DNA of 5,890 nucleotides from an uncultured Oscillospiraceae bacterium (GCA_934662925.1 CAKUKL010000108.1:1-5890), one strand, 5' to 3'; shown: positions 1-5,800, numbered from the stretch's first letter. Notes: a model not told the origin generated them from the letters alone. Translations and numbers: made by a program.

Positions 1-889
1 CTTCAAGGCCCATTTCCTCCAGGATCCGGGCCACGCTGTCGCCGATGGCGGGGGTGGGGGCGAGGGACAGATCCACGATGCCAAAGGGCACGCCCAGCCG
101 GCTGCTGGCCTCCCGGGCCACCAGCTGGCCCATGCGGGTGACCTGAAACGCGGTCTTTTTGATGGTCTCCGCCACCACGTCGAAGGGCTGGCCCTTCACC
201 GACTGCAAGGCGTGGTACACCACGCCGGGGCCGGACACGCCCACGTTGATGACGCGCTCCGCCTCGCCCACGCCGTGGAAGGCCCCCGCCATGAAGGGAT
301 TGTCCTCCACCGCGTTGCAGAATACCACCAGCTTGGCGCAGCCGAAGCCGCCCCGGTCGGCGGTGCGGTCGGCGGCGGCCTTGATAGTCTCACCCATGAG
401 CCGCACGGCGTCCATGTTGATGCCCGCCTTGGTGGAACCCACGTTGACGGAGGAGCACACCAGCTCCGTCACCGCCAGCGCTTCGGGGATGGAGGCAATG
501 AGCTTTTTGTCTCCCTCGGTCATGCCCTTCTGTACCAGCGCGGAAAATCCGCCGATAAAGTTCACGCCGGTAGCCTTGGCGGCCTTATCCATGGCCTGGG
601 CGAAGGGTACGTAGTCCGCGGTGCGGGACGCCCCGGCCACCAGCGCCATGGGGGTGACGGAAATGCGCTTGTTGACGATGGGGATACCGAATTCGTTCTC
701 GATGTCCTCGCCGGTCTGCACCAGCTTTTCCGCGCTGGTGGTGATCTTGTCGTAGATCTTCCGGCAGGCGGCGGCGGGGTCCGGGTCGCAGCAATCCAGC
801 AGGGAGATACCCATAGTAATGGTGCGGATGTCCAGATGCTGCTGGTCGATCATCTTGATGGTGCTTAAAATATCACTGTTGTTGAGCAT
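1..889 (-). CDS. PFL family protein (DUF711 / UPF0210), N-terminal part, cut by window edge
   Basis: Reading leftward from the ATG at 887-889 gives 296 codons with no stop before the window edge. The family is usually about 450 residues, so roughly the last third is missing here. The translation fits the UPF0210/DUF711 'PFL' family throughout: a start of the [14 protein letters not shown] type, then [13 protein letters not shown] (residues 68-80), [14 protein letters not shown] (111-124), [17 protein letters not shown] (146-162) and [11 protein letters not shown] (214-224). The family has a glycyl-radical-enzyme-like fold by structural comparison, but its biochemical role is not established, so no reaction is assigned. 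The start is supported by AAGGAGT at 897-903 with a 7-base spacer. Its usual partner is a small ACT protein directly upstream. That gene is present here (1389-1658) but lies 499 bases away, behind a repeat block. No convincing promoter was found immediately upstream; a TATAAC-like hexamer near 909-914 has no -35 partner. Family assignment is very likely; function is unknown. Confidence 0.93.
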   Translation of the reverse strand, partial: MLNNSDILSTIKMIDQQHLDIRTITMGISLLDCCDPDPAAACRKIYDKITTSAEKLVQTGEDIENEFGIPIVNKRISVTPMALVAGASRTADYVPFAQAMDKAAKATGVNFIGGFSALVQKGMTEGDKKLIASIPEALAVTELVCSSVNVGSTKAGINMDAVRLMGETIKAAADRTADRGGFGCAKLVVFCNAVEDNPFMAGAFHGVGEAERVINVGVSGPGVVYHALQSVKGQPFDVVAETIKKTAFQVTRMGQLVAREASSRLGVPFGIVDLSLAPTPAIGDSVARILEEMGLE

Positions 890-1032
890 GGTGGTGACTC
901 CTTAGCGTTATAGATCAGTGAAATATGCCGGGGCGGAGCGGGCGGTCTATCCGGCGCAGTTAAAATCCCCGTCCACCCCGTAGGGCGGAAAGGGTCTCCG
1001 GGAAAACTGGTGGTCTCAGCTTCGCTTCGGTC

Positions 1033-1065
1033 GGCGCGGGACGTTTGCCACCGGCAAACCGCGCC
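1033..1065. repeat. Inverted repeat (two-part stem-loop)
   Basis: An inner perfect 7-bp stem pairs GTTTGCC (1043-1049) with GGCAAAC (1053-1059) around a 3-base loop. An outer 6-bp stem pairs GGCGCG (1033-1038) with CGCGCC (1060-1065). A 4-base bulge (1039-1042) lies on the left arm only. There is no T-tract on either side, so it is not a standard terminator. Confidence 0.75.
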
Positions 1066-1093
1066 CCGGAAGGCGCGCTACGTCAGCGGTAAT

Positions 1094-1113
1094 GGCATTT
1101 CCGCAGAAATGCC
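1094..1113. repeat. Perfect 8-bp stem-loop
   Basis: GGCATTTC (1094-1101) pairs perfectly with GAAATGCC (1106-1113) around the 4-base loop CGCA. It lies 28 bases from the preceding hairpin and just before the first imperfect tandem unit. Neither side has a U-tract. Confidence 0.75.
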
Positions 1114-1114
1114 C

Positions 1115-1395
1115 GCGCCTATATTCTCTCACGCTGCGCCTGCTCACGACGCCCGGCTTCCCTCCGTCTCGGGCTGGTCTGCGGGGCGCTGCGCGGCCCT
1201 GCGCTCGTCCTCGCTCCGGTCCATCCGGGCTGTTCGCGACGGCTCCGCGCTTAAATTTTCTCACGCTGCGGGTTGGGCGCATGGCCGGGTCGCTTTCGCT
1301 CCGATTCGGGCTGGTCTGCGGGGCGGCATCCGCCCCTCCGCTCGCCCTCACTCCGTTCCAAGCTCCCCTATGCGCCTACCCTCCGCGCTTAAATT
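1115..1395. repeat. Two imperfect tandem units of about 132-138 bases
   Basis: Three anchor sequences each occur twice at similar offsets. TCTCACGCTGCG is at 1127-1138 and 1259-1270 (offset 132). A perfect 20-base match starting TCGGGCTGGTC is at 1169-1188 and 1306-1325 (offset 137). CTCCGCGCTTAAATT is at 1243-1257 and 1381-1395 (offset 138). The unit boundary motif GCGCYTAWATT also appears at 1115-1125, before the first unit. Sequence between anchors is diverged, with small length changes. The last boundary copy overlaps the stop codon and final codon of the ACT gene. Confidence 0.75.
1320..1336. repeat. 7-bp GC stem-loop in second tandem unit
   Basis: GGGGCGG (1320-1326) pairs with CCGCCCC (1330-1336) around the 3-base loop CAT. 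The first tandem unit has the matching GCGGGGCG but not this exact right arm, so the hairpin is specific to the second unit. Confidence 0.65.
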
Positions 1396-1658
1396 CGATG
1401 CATCGCGTCGAAAATATCCTCCCGCTGGACGTGGATGTCCAGCCCGCGCTCCTCGCCGGCGGCGGTCAGCTCCTCCTTGAGCCGGGCAAAGGGCACGTTG
1501 GCGGCGGAGGTGTCCACCAGCATGATCATGGTGAAGTATTCCTGCAGAATGGTCTGGCTGATGTCCAGCACATTGACGTTTTTCTCGCTGAGCAGGGCGC
1601 AGACGGCGGCAATGATGCCCACCTGATCCCTGCCGACCACGGTGACGATGGCTCGCAT
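1389..1658 (-). CDS. ACT domain-containing protein, UPF0237 family
   Basis: This 89-residue protein is essentially a single ACT domain. It opens MRAIVTVVGRDQVGI, a typical ACT first strand and loop, followed by a helix (about 16-26), VNVLDISQTIL (28-38) and EYFTMIMLVD (40-49). Length and motifs fit the UPF0237 family. ACT domains commonly bind small ligands such as amino acids and regulate a partner protein, but the ligand is not known for this family. The ATG at 1656-1658 has AGGAGG at 1666-1671 with a 7-base spacer. It starts 39 bases after the yfbR-like gene on the same strand, so co-transcription is likely. UPF0237 genes are commonly found beside a PFL/DUF711 gene, and one lies downstream here beyond a 499-base repeat block. 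The TAA stop is embedded in a repeat boundary sequence. Confidence 0.93.
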   Translation of the reverse strand: MRAIVTVVGRDQVGIIAAVCALLSEKNVNVLDISQTILQEYFTMIMLVDTSAANVPFARLKEELTAAGEERGLDIHVQREDIFDAMHRI

Positions 1659-1697
1659 AATAATTCCTCCTGTATGTTCGGACTTCGGTTCGTTTTT

Positions 1698-2273
1698 TCA
1701 ACCAAGATCGTCCAGCGTCAGGCTGAACGCGCCGCCCAGCTGCTCTAAAAACCAGTCGGCCTCTTCCATTTCCATGGCCCGGAGGGCCTGAAGGGTTTCG
1801 TCGGCGGCCCGGCGGAACTCGGCGTTGCCCGCCTTGAGTTCCTCTTGACACTTGAGCCACGCGGCCAGCTTGTCCGCTGCCTTCACGTACCGGCGGACAG
1901 TCCCGTCGCTCTCCCGCACCAGCGGCTCGTAGGCGGGCACCAGCTCGGCGGGCAGCATGGACAGCAGCTTGTCCTGGGCCACCGCCTCCACCTGCTTGTA
2001 GGCGTCCTTGATGCCGGGGTTGAAGTATTTGATGGGGGTGGGCATGTCGCCGGTGATGATCTCCGGCGCGTCGTGGAACAGCGCCGCGGCGGCGGCTTTG
2101 TCCGGGTCCAGCTCCTTGTGGAACACGTCCCGGCCGATGACCGCCAGCGCGTGGGCCAGCACCGCCACCTCGTAGGAGTGCTCCTCCACGTTTTCCGTCC
2201 GGGTGTTGCGCATCAGCGCCCAGCGGGCGATGTAGCGCATCCGGAAGATATAGGCAAAAAAGCTATGGCTCAC
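1698..2273 (-). CDS. yfbR: 5'-deoxynucleotidase, YfbR-like HD-domain phosphohydrolase
   Basis: This 191-residue cytosolic protein matches E. coli YfbR along its length. YfbR removes the 5'-phosphate from deoxyribonucleoside monophosphates using a divalent metal and acts in dNMP turnover. Visible signatures are the substrate-side RW (17-18) in RWALMRNTRTEN, the metal-site H32 in EEHS, H67-D68 in FHDAPE with E71, D76 in GDMPTPIKYFN, and D134 in KAADKLAAWLKC. All HD metal ligands expected from the E. coli enzyme are present, so it should be active. The start is GTG at 2271-2273, overlapping the TGA of the MATE gene as GTGA. AGGAGG at 2281-2286 with a 7-base spacer supports it. The overlap implies translational coupling with the transporter. 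The HD superfamily is broad, but the RW and GDMPTP motifs make YfbR the best call. Confidence 0.93.
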   Translation of the reverse strand: MSHSFFAYIFRMRYIARWALMRNTRTENVEEHSYEVAVLAHALAVIGRDVFHKELDPDKAAAAALFHDAPEIITGDMPTPIKYFNPGIKDAYKQVEAVAQDKLLSMLPAELVPAYEPLVRESDGTVRRYVKAADKLAAWLKCQEELKAGNAEFRRAADETLQALRAMEMEEADWFLEQLGGAFSLTLDDLG

Positions 2274-3664
2274 AGCAGCCCCTCCTCGTCAAAGCTCTCC
2301 TGCTGGGGCAGATCCTCCGCCGGGGCGGATACCAGCGCTTTTTTCTGCCACGGCCCCCAGAAATACCGTCCCCCCGTCAGGAACAGGGAGTACACCCAGC
2401 CAAAGGGCATACTCATCCACGCCGCCGCGCCGCCGATAGGAGTGAGGTAAGCCATAGTGTAGGCCGCAATGCAGCGGATGATGAGGCTGCTGATGGTGTT
2501 GGCCGCCGTATAGACCACGTCGCCCGCCCCCTGAAGTACGCCGTTGGCAATGATAAACACACAAAACACGAGGAACCACGGCGCGATAAACCGGAGGTAC
2601 CGCACGCTGGTGGCCAGCGTGTCACCGCTGACGCCGAACAGTCCGGCCAGCGGCGCGGCGAAGACATAGGCGATGACAGCCACGGCGGCGCAGGTTGCAA
2701 GGCCCATGGCCAGCGTAGCCCGGAAGCCCCGGCGCACCCGATCCAGCCTGCCCGCACCGATGTTCTGGCCCGTGAAGGTGGACATGCCCACGTTGAAGGA
2801 GAAAATGGGAATGAGCACAAAATTCTCCACCCGCATGGCGGCGGTGACCGCAGCGGTGAGGGCAAAGGTGTTGACCACCCGCTGGATGGCGATATGGCCG
2901 GAGGAGATGACGCACTGCTGGAGGGTGGTAGGAATACCCAGCTTCAGCGCCAGCAGGCCCTTGTCCTTATGAAACCGGAACTCGCCCTTTCCGAACCGGA
3001 GCAGCGGGTACTTTTTGAACATATAGACAATGCTCACCACGGCGGACAGGGCCTGTGCGATGACGGTGGCGATGGCCACGCCGGGCACGTCCCAGTGGAA
3101 CACCACCACGAACACCAGATCCAGCACGATGTTGGTCACGGAGGACACCAGCAGGAAGTACAGCGTGGCGGAGGAGTCCCCCAGCGAGCGCAGGATGAAG
3201 GACACGATGTTGTATGCGAACTGGAACACCAGACCGAAGCAGTAAATGGAGAAGTAGGCCGTGGCGTCGCTCAGGAAGGAATCCGGCACATTGAGGATGT
3301 GGGTCAGCGTCCAGCGGGCAATGACGCCGCCCACCACGGACAGGATCAGGCCGATGACGCCAACCAGGATCAGCGACGTGGATACTGCCTGCCGCATGTC
3401 GTCGTACCGGCGGGCGCCGTACAGCTGGGCAATGAGAATGGAGCAGCCGGTGCTCATTCCCATGGCGATGGCCAGAAACAGCATGGTCACCGGCGTACAG
3501 GTGCCCACGGCGGACAGGGCGTTTTCGCCCACAAAATTGCCCACGATAATGCCGTCCACGGCGCTGTAAAGCTGCTGGAGAAAGTTTCCCGCCATCAGCG
3601 GGAGGGTAAACAGAAGGATGATCTTCCACTCGGTTCCCTCTGTCATCGTCCGGTTCTTTGACAC
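2270..3664 (-). CDS. MATE family multidrug/metabolite efflux transporter
   Basis: Integral membrane protein of about 464 residues with the usual MATE layout of about 12 hydrophobic segments in two homologous halves. It has the clostridial MATE opening MTEGTEWKIILLFTLPLMAG (7-26), then QQLYSAVDGIIVGNFVG (30-46). The first half carries AQLYGARRYDDMRQAV (79-94), the second GQNIGAGRLDRVRRG (299-313), at equivalent places. MATE proteins export cationic compounds or metabolites using Na+ or H+ gradients; the substrate cannot be read from sequence. The acidic, hydrophilic tail after about residue 440 is probably cytosolic. The frame opens at a TTG (3683-3685), but the predicted transcript would start only about 10 bases ahead of it. 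GTG at 3662-3664, preceded by AAAAGAG, is preferred; ATG at 3644-3646 is also possible. The gene overlaps yfbR by 4 bases and has its own promoter at 3702-3730. Confidence 0.93.
   Translation of the reverse strand: MSKNRTMTEGTEWKIILLFTLPLMAGNFLQQLYSAVDGIIVGNFVGENALSAVGTCTPVTMLFLAIAMGMSTGCSILIAQLYGARRYDDMRQAVSTSLILVGVIGLILSVVGGVIARWTLTHILNVPDSFLSDATAYFSIYCFGLVFQFAYNIVSFILRSLGDSSATLYFLLVSSVTNIVLDLVFVVVFHWDVPGVAIATVIAQALSAVVSIVYMFKKYPLLRFGKGEFRFHKDKGLLALKLGIPTTLQQCVISSGHIAIQRVVNTFALTAAVTAAMRVENFVLIPIFSFNVGMSTFTGQNIGAGRLDRVRRGFRATLAMGLATCAAVAVIAYVFAAPLAGLFGVSGDTLATSVRYLRFIAPWFLVFCVFIIANGVLQGAGDVVYTAANTISSLIIRCIAAYTMAYLTPIGGAAAWMSMPFGWVYSLFLTGGRYFWGPWQKKALVSAPAEDLPQQESFDEEGLL
2281..2286 (-). promoter_or_regulatory. 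Ribosome binding site for yfbR, inside the MATE gene
   Basis: A perfect AGGAGG on the minus strand lies within the last codons of the MATE gene, 7 bases before the GTG at 2273. It decides the non-ATG start and supports translational coupling through the GTGA overlap. Confidence 0.8.
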
Positions 3665-3701
3665 ACGATCACGCTCTTTTCGCAAATTCTTTGAATAATA
3701 T

Positions 3702-3730
3702 AGTATAACATTTTATCCGGGAAAAGTAAA
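3702..3730 (-). promoter_or_regulatory. Sigma-A-type promoter for the MATE-yfbR-ACT operon
   Basis: On the minus strand, TTTACT (3725-3730) is followed 17 bases later by TATACT (3702-3707), with a TGn extension just upstream of the -10. The expected start point is near 3695. It sits between the HPr-like gene's terminator and the MATE gene in locally AT-rich sequence. It argues against the far-upstream TTG start for the transporter. Confidence 0.7.
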
Positions 3731-3753
3731 CGTGTCGGAATGTGAAAGAAATG

Positions 3754-3782
3754 AAAAAGAGAGCGCCCGGTCAGGCGCTCTC
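3754..3782 (-). terminator. Rho-independent terminator of the HPr-like gene
   Basis: On the minus strand, GAGAGCGCC and GGCGCTCTC form a perfect 9-bp GC-rich stem (3774-3782 with 3759-3767) around a 6-base loop, followed by five U (3754-3758). It begins 24 bases after the HPr-like stop codon and separates that gene from the MATE promoter. Confidence 0.9.
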
Positions 3783-3806
3783 CTTGTCCCATTGCACAAT
3801 CATCCG

Positions 3807-4049
3807 TCACCGGGCGGCGGCCGCGGCGAACCGCTCCACCTTTTCCCGGAAGGCGTGCTCCGCGGCGCCGTCGCCGTGGACGACGATCTTCACGGGCACG
3901 GAGAGGTCGATGGAGAACATGCACATGATGGATTTTCCGTTGACCACGTACCGTCCGGAGAGCACGTCGATCTCCGACGGGCAGGCGGCGGCCGCGTCCA
4001 CGAAGTCCTTCACATCCGCCACAGAGGTAAGCAATACCTGAAATTCCAT
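3807..4049 (-). CDS. HPr-like (PTS phosphocarrier family) protein lacking the active-site histidine
   Basis: This 80-residue protein is close to HPr in length (85-88). The middle, ending VVNGKSIMCMFSIDL (35-49), matches the HPr KSIMGxxSL segment, so S40 aligns with the regulatory serine (Ser46) phosphorylated by HPr kinase in Gram-positive bacteria. The N-terminal GIHARP motif carrying catalytic His15 is absent. The aligned stretch reads LLTSVADVKDF, and the only histidines are H58 and H65. It therefore cannot carry out the normal phosphoenolpyruvate-dependent sugar phosphotransfer and may be regulatory or structural, comparable in principle with Crh of Bacillus, which also lacks His15. The ATG at 4047-4049 has AGGAGG at 4058-4063 with an 8-base spacer. 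The gene is monocistronic, with a strong terminator downstream and mtaB divergent upstream. The fold assignment is confident; the function is inferred. Confidence 0.82.
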   Translation of the reverse strand: MEFQVLLTSVADVKDFVDAAAACPSEIDVLSGRYVVNGKSIMCMFSIDLSVPVKIVVHGDGAAEHAFREKVERFAAAAAR

Positions 4050-4062
4050 ATCCGGTTCCTCC

Positions 4063-4091
4063 TATACAAATCTCAAGTTCACTGGTATAAT
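4063..4091 (+). promoter_or_regulatory. Extended -10 promoter for mtaB
   Basis: A perfect TATAAT (4086-4091) has a TGn extension (4083-4085), and TATACA (4063-4068) lies 17 bases upstream as a moderate -35. The expected start point near 4098 gives a leader of about 32 bases containing the AAGGGG ribosome binding site. Confidence 0.72.
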
Positions 4092-4118
4092 AGTAAAACG
4101 AAATCACAAGTTTGACAA
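4090..4118 (-). promoter_or_regulatory. Possible divergent promoter for the HPr-like gene
   Basis: On the minus strand, TTGTCA (4113-4118, five of six consensus bases) is 17 bases from TACTAT (4090-4095, four of six). Its -10 overlaps the mtaB -10 by two bases and its -35 abuts the mtaB ribosome binding site. The assignment is weaker than for the mtaB promoter, but no better candidate lies in this gap. Confidence 0.45.
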
Positions 4119-4129
4119 GGGGAAATTCC

Positions 4130-5434
4130 ATGAAAGTCGCCATTTATACGCTGGGCTGCAAGGTAAACCAGTTCGAGACCGCCGCCATGGAGCGGGAACT
4201 CACCGCCCGGGGCCATGAACTGGTGCCCTTCGACGATCCGGCGGACGCCTATATCGTAAACACCTGCACCGTCACGGCAGTAAGCGATAAAAAATCCCGC
4301 AACACCATCCGCCGGGCCCAGAAACGCAGCCCGCAGGCGGTGGTGGCTGTCTGCGGCTGCTACGGTCAGACGGACCCGGAGGCCGTGGCCGCACTGGGGG
4401 TGGATCTGGTGGCGGGCACCGCCGGCCGGATAGCCTTTCTGGACACGCTGGAGGAAAAATGCCGGGAGAAGCAGGCGGCCCACGCCGCCGCGGCCACCGT
4501 CACCGTGGACGAAGCCCTCCGCCGCCGGAGCTTCGAGACTCTCTCCGCCGGGGGACTGGAGGGCCGCACCCGGGCCTACCTGAAGGTGGAGGACGGCTGC
4601 GTCAACTTCTGCTCCTACTGCATCATTCCCTACGCCCGGGGGCCGGTGCGCTCCCTGCCGCTGAGCGCCGCCGTGGCGCAGGCAAGACAGCTGGCGGAGG
4701 AGGGCTACCGGGAGATCATCCTCACCGGCATCGAGATCTCCTCATGGGGCCATGACTTCCGGGACGGTACCTCCCTCATCGACCTGATGGAAGCCATCTG
4801 CGCCGCCGTCCCCGACCTGCGCATCCGGTTGGGTTCTCTGGAGCCCCGGACCATCACGGAGGAATTCTGCCGCCGGGCCGCCCTTCTGCCCAACCTCTGC
4901 CCCCACTTCCACCTGTCCCTCCAGTCCGGCTGCGACGCTACCTTAAAGCGGATGAACCGGAAATATGATTCCGCCCGGTATTATGAGTCCGTCAGATTGC
5001 TCCGGGAATACTTCCGGACCCCCGCCGTCACCACCGATCTCATCGTGGGCTTCCCGCAGGAAACGGAGGAGGAGTTTGCCGAGACGCTGGCCTTCATCCG
5101 GAAGTGCGCCTTTTCCTCCATGCACATCTTCCCCTACTCCCGCCGCCCCGGTACCCCCGCCGCCGCCATGGACGGCCAGATTCCCCGGGCCGAGCAGGAA
5201 TCCCGGGCACACCGGGCCGCCGCCGTGGCGGACGAGATGGAGCAGAGCTACCTCCGCAGCCTTGTGGGGACGGTGCTCCCCGTCCTCTTTGAGGAGGAAA
5301 AGGACGGTCTCTGGCAGGGCCACGCCCCCAACTACGTCCCCGTCCGGGCCTCCGGACAGGCGCTGCATAACGAGCTCCGGGACGTCCGCGTCACCGCCGT
5401 CCGCGGCGATCATCTGGAGGGCGAGCTGACCTGA
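4130..5434 (+). CDS. mtaB: tRNA (N6-L-threonylcarbamoyladenosine(37)-C2)-methylthiotransferase MtaB
   Basis: This 434-residue radical-SAM enzyme converts t6A37 to ms2t6A37 in ANN-decoding tRNAs, using two [4Fe-4S] clusters and SAM. The N-terminal methylthiotransferase domain (about 1-130) has the three cluster cysteines C10 (LGCKVNQ), C46 (NTC) and C77 (GCYGQ). The radical-SAM motif CxxxCxxC is C157-C161-C164 in DGCVNFCSYCIIPYARG. Other signatures are LTGIEISSWG (198-207), GSLEPR (235-240), HLSLQSGCD (261-269) and DLIVGFPQET (303-312). A C-terminal TRAM-like RNA-binding segment covers about 373-434. LGCKVNQFE and length favour MtaB over MiaB or RimO. The ATG at 4130 has AAGGGG at 4117-4122 with a 7-base spacer; a TTG 18 bases upstream would put the start before that site and is rejected. 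It is divergent from the HPr-like gene, and a strong terminator follows 84 bases after the stop. Confidence 0.96.
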   Translation: MKVAIYTLGCKVNQFETAAMERELTARGHELVPFDDPADAYIVNTCTVTAVSDKKSRNTIRRAQKRSPQAVVAVCGCYGQTDPEAVAALGVDLVAGTAGRIAFLDTLEEKCREKQAAHAAAATVTVDEALRRRSFETLSAGGLEGRTRAYLKVEDGCVNFCSYCIIPYARGPVRSLPLSAAVAQARQLAEEGYREIILTGIEISSWGHDFRDGTSLIDLMEAICAAVPDLRIRLGSLEPRTITEEFCRRAALLPNLCPHFHLSLQSGCDATLKRMNRKYDSARYYESVRLLREYFRTPAVTTDLIVGFPQETEEEFAETLAFIRKCAFSSMHIFPYSRRPGTPAAAMDGQIPRAEQESRAHRAAAVADEMEQSYLRSLVGTVLPVLFEEEKDGLWQGHAPNYVPVRASGQALHNELRDVRVTAVRGDHLEGELT

Positions 5435-5518
5435 TACACAGACGGCCAGTTGGTCTGACGCGCAAGCGGCCACCGGGTCAAAGCACAAAAACCGGGTCAG
5501 TCAGGAAACGCAAAAAGG
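5435..5518. other. Short spacer between mtaB and its terminator, with a 9-base direct repeat
   Basis: There is no gene here. ACCGGGTCA occurs twice (5472-5480 and 5491-5499), 19 bases apart. No other structure stands out. Confidence 0.6.
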
Positions 5519-5560
5519 AACCCCCGCAGGCGCATTGCGTCCGCGGGGGTTTTGTCTTTT
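5519..5560. terminator. Strong hairpin terminator between convergent mtaB and HIT genes
   Basis: AACCCCCGC (5519-5527) pairs with GCGGGGGTT (5543-5551). The stem continues inward through mostly paired bases to a 3-base loop (5534-5536). On the plus strand it is followed by TTTTGTCTTTT (5550-5560), which fits termination of mtaB. On the minus strand the run of A at 5512-5516 reads as a U-tract just past the stem, so it could also stop the leftward HIT transcript. Confidence 0.9.
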
Positions 5561-5565
5561 GTTCC

Positions 5566-5627
5566 GGAATTTCAGCCCGGAGGTAAGGCAGCACTTTCAG
5601 TGGAACCTCAGCCCGGAGGCCAAGTCA
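5566..5627. repeat. Tandem pair of HIT 3'-end-like repeat copies
   Basis: GGAAYYTCAGCCCGGAGG occurs at 5566-5583 and again at 5602-5619, 36 bases apart. The second belongs to a 38-base sequence (5590-5627) that recurs at 5801-5838 with four mismatches, all transitions. Read leftward, 5590-5627 still encodes TWPPG-stop, the end of the HIT protein, so it is a remnant or duplicate of that gene's terminus. Confidence 0.75.
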
Positions 5628-5800
5628 CCGCAGCGTTAAGAAAATGTGCCGGTGGCTGTCGGGCACCCGGAAAAACGTCCTCTGTTTTTCCGGGAACTGG
5701 CGGCGCAGCGGAGCGAACGCCGTCCGCCGCAAGCGGCGGACAAAGTGATACGCAGCTTGCGCCGCCAAAGCGTAGGCTCTGTTGGCTACGACAACAGAGT
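5628..5800. repeat. Structured non-coding segment flanked by 38-base direct repeats
   Basis: This 173-base insert-like segment has no supported gene and several perfect stems. CCCGGAAAAAC (5666-5676) pairs with GTTTTTCCGGG (5684-5694). TGGCGGCGCA (5698-5707) pairs with TGCGCCGCCA (5758-5767) and encloses GTCCGCCGC/GCGGCGGAC (5722-5730 with 5733-5741). CTCTGTTG (5777-5784) pairs with CAACAGAG (5792-5799). It would be transcribed as part of the HIT gene's 3' untranslated region. A short minus-strand open frame (5608-5805) crosses it but lacks support. Confidence 0.7.

Larger units (their letters stand above)
890..1388. repeat. Repeat- and hairpin-rich intergenic block between the ACT and PFL genes
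   Basis: This 499-base stretch has no believable gene. Several frames stay open on both strands, but none has a ribosome binding site or a recognisable protein, and the openness follows from the GC-rich repeated composition. It holds at least three perfect-stem hairpins (1033-1065, 1094-1113, 1320-1336) and two imperfect tandem units (about 1115-1257 and 1247-1395). Variants of a TTCGCTCCG...CGGGCTG core recur near 1165, 1210 and 1295. It separates two genes that are normally adjacent, which suggests an acquired non-coding element or repeat cluster. If the cluster is one operon, the block is transcribed leftward as part of the mRNA. Confidence 0.7.

Noticed and set aside
212..868. 218-codon plus-strand open frame opposite the PFL gene
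   Set aside because: The minus-strand frame gives a full-length PFL-family match with a good ribosome binding site; this His/Gly-rich translation is its antisense shadow.
1016..1351. Minus-strand 111-codon open frame in the repeat block
   Set aside because: Its translation is Arg/Ala/Pro-rich with no recognisable domain, it has no ribosome binding site, and it follows the repeat composition.
890..1388. CRISPR array or riboswitch in the repeat block
   Set aside because: The repeats are imperfect, unequal and longer than CRISPR units, with no regular spacers, and no known riboswitch core was recognised.
1010..1748. Long plus-strand open frames (1010-1480 and 1092-1748) across the repeat block
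   Set aside because: They have no ribosome binding site, low-complexity Arg/Ala/Ser/Pro-rich translations that mirror the DNA repeat, and overlap with the ACT gene on the other strand. Open frames are expected in such GC-rich sequence.
2894..3661. 255-codon plus-strand open frame opposite the MATE gene
   Set aside because: It is antisense to a clear membrane transporter, and its His/Gly/Gln-rich composition is typical of a shadow frame.
4112..4117. Perfect TTGACA on the plus strand as a -35 box
   Set aside because: No -10 lies at proper spacing (4135-4140 is AGTCGC), and it falls in the mtaB leader next to the ribosome binding site.
5666..5694. 11-bp perfect hairpin as a second terminator for the HIT gene
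   Set aside because: The T-run is inside the stem and not after it, and the flanks are GC-rich on both sides, so it does not fit intrinsic termination.
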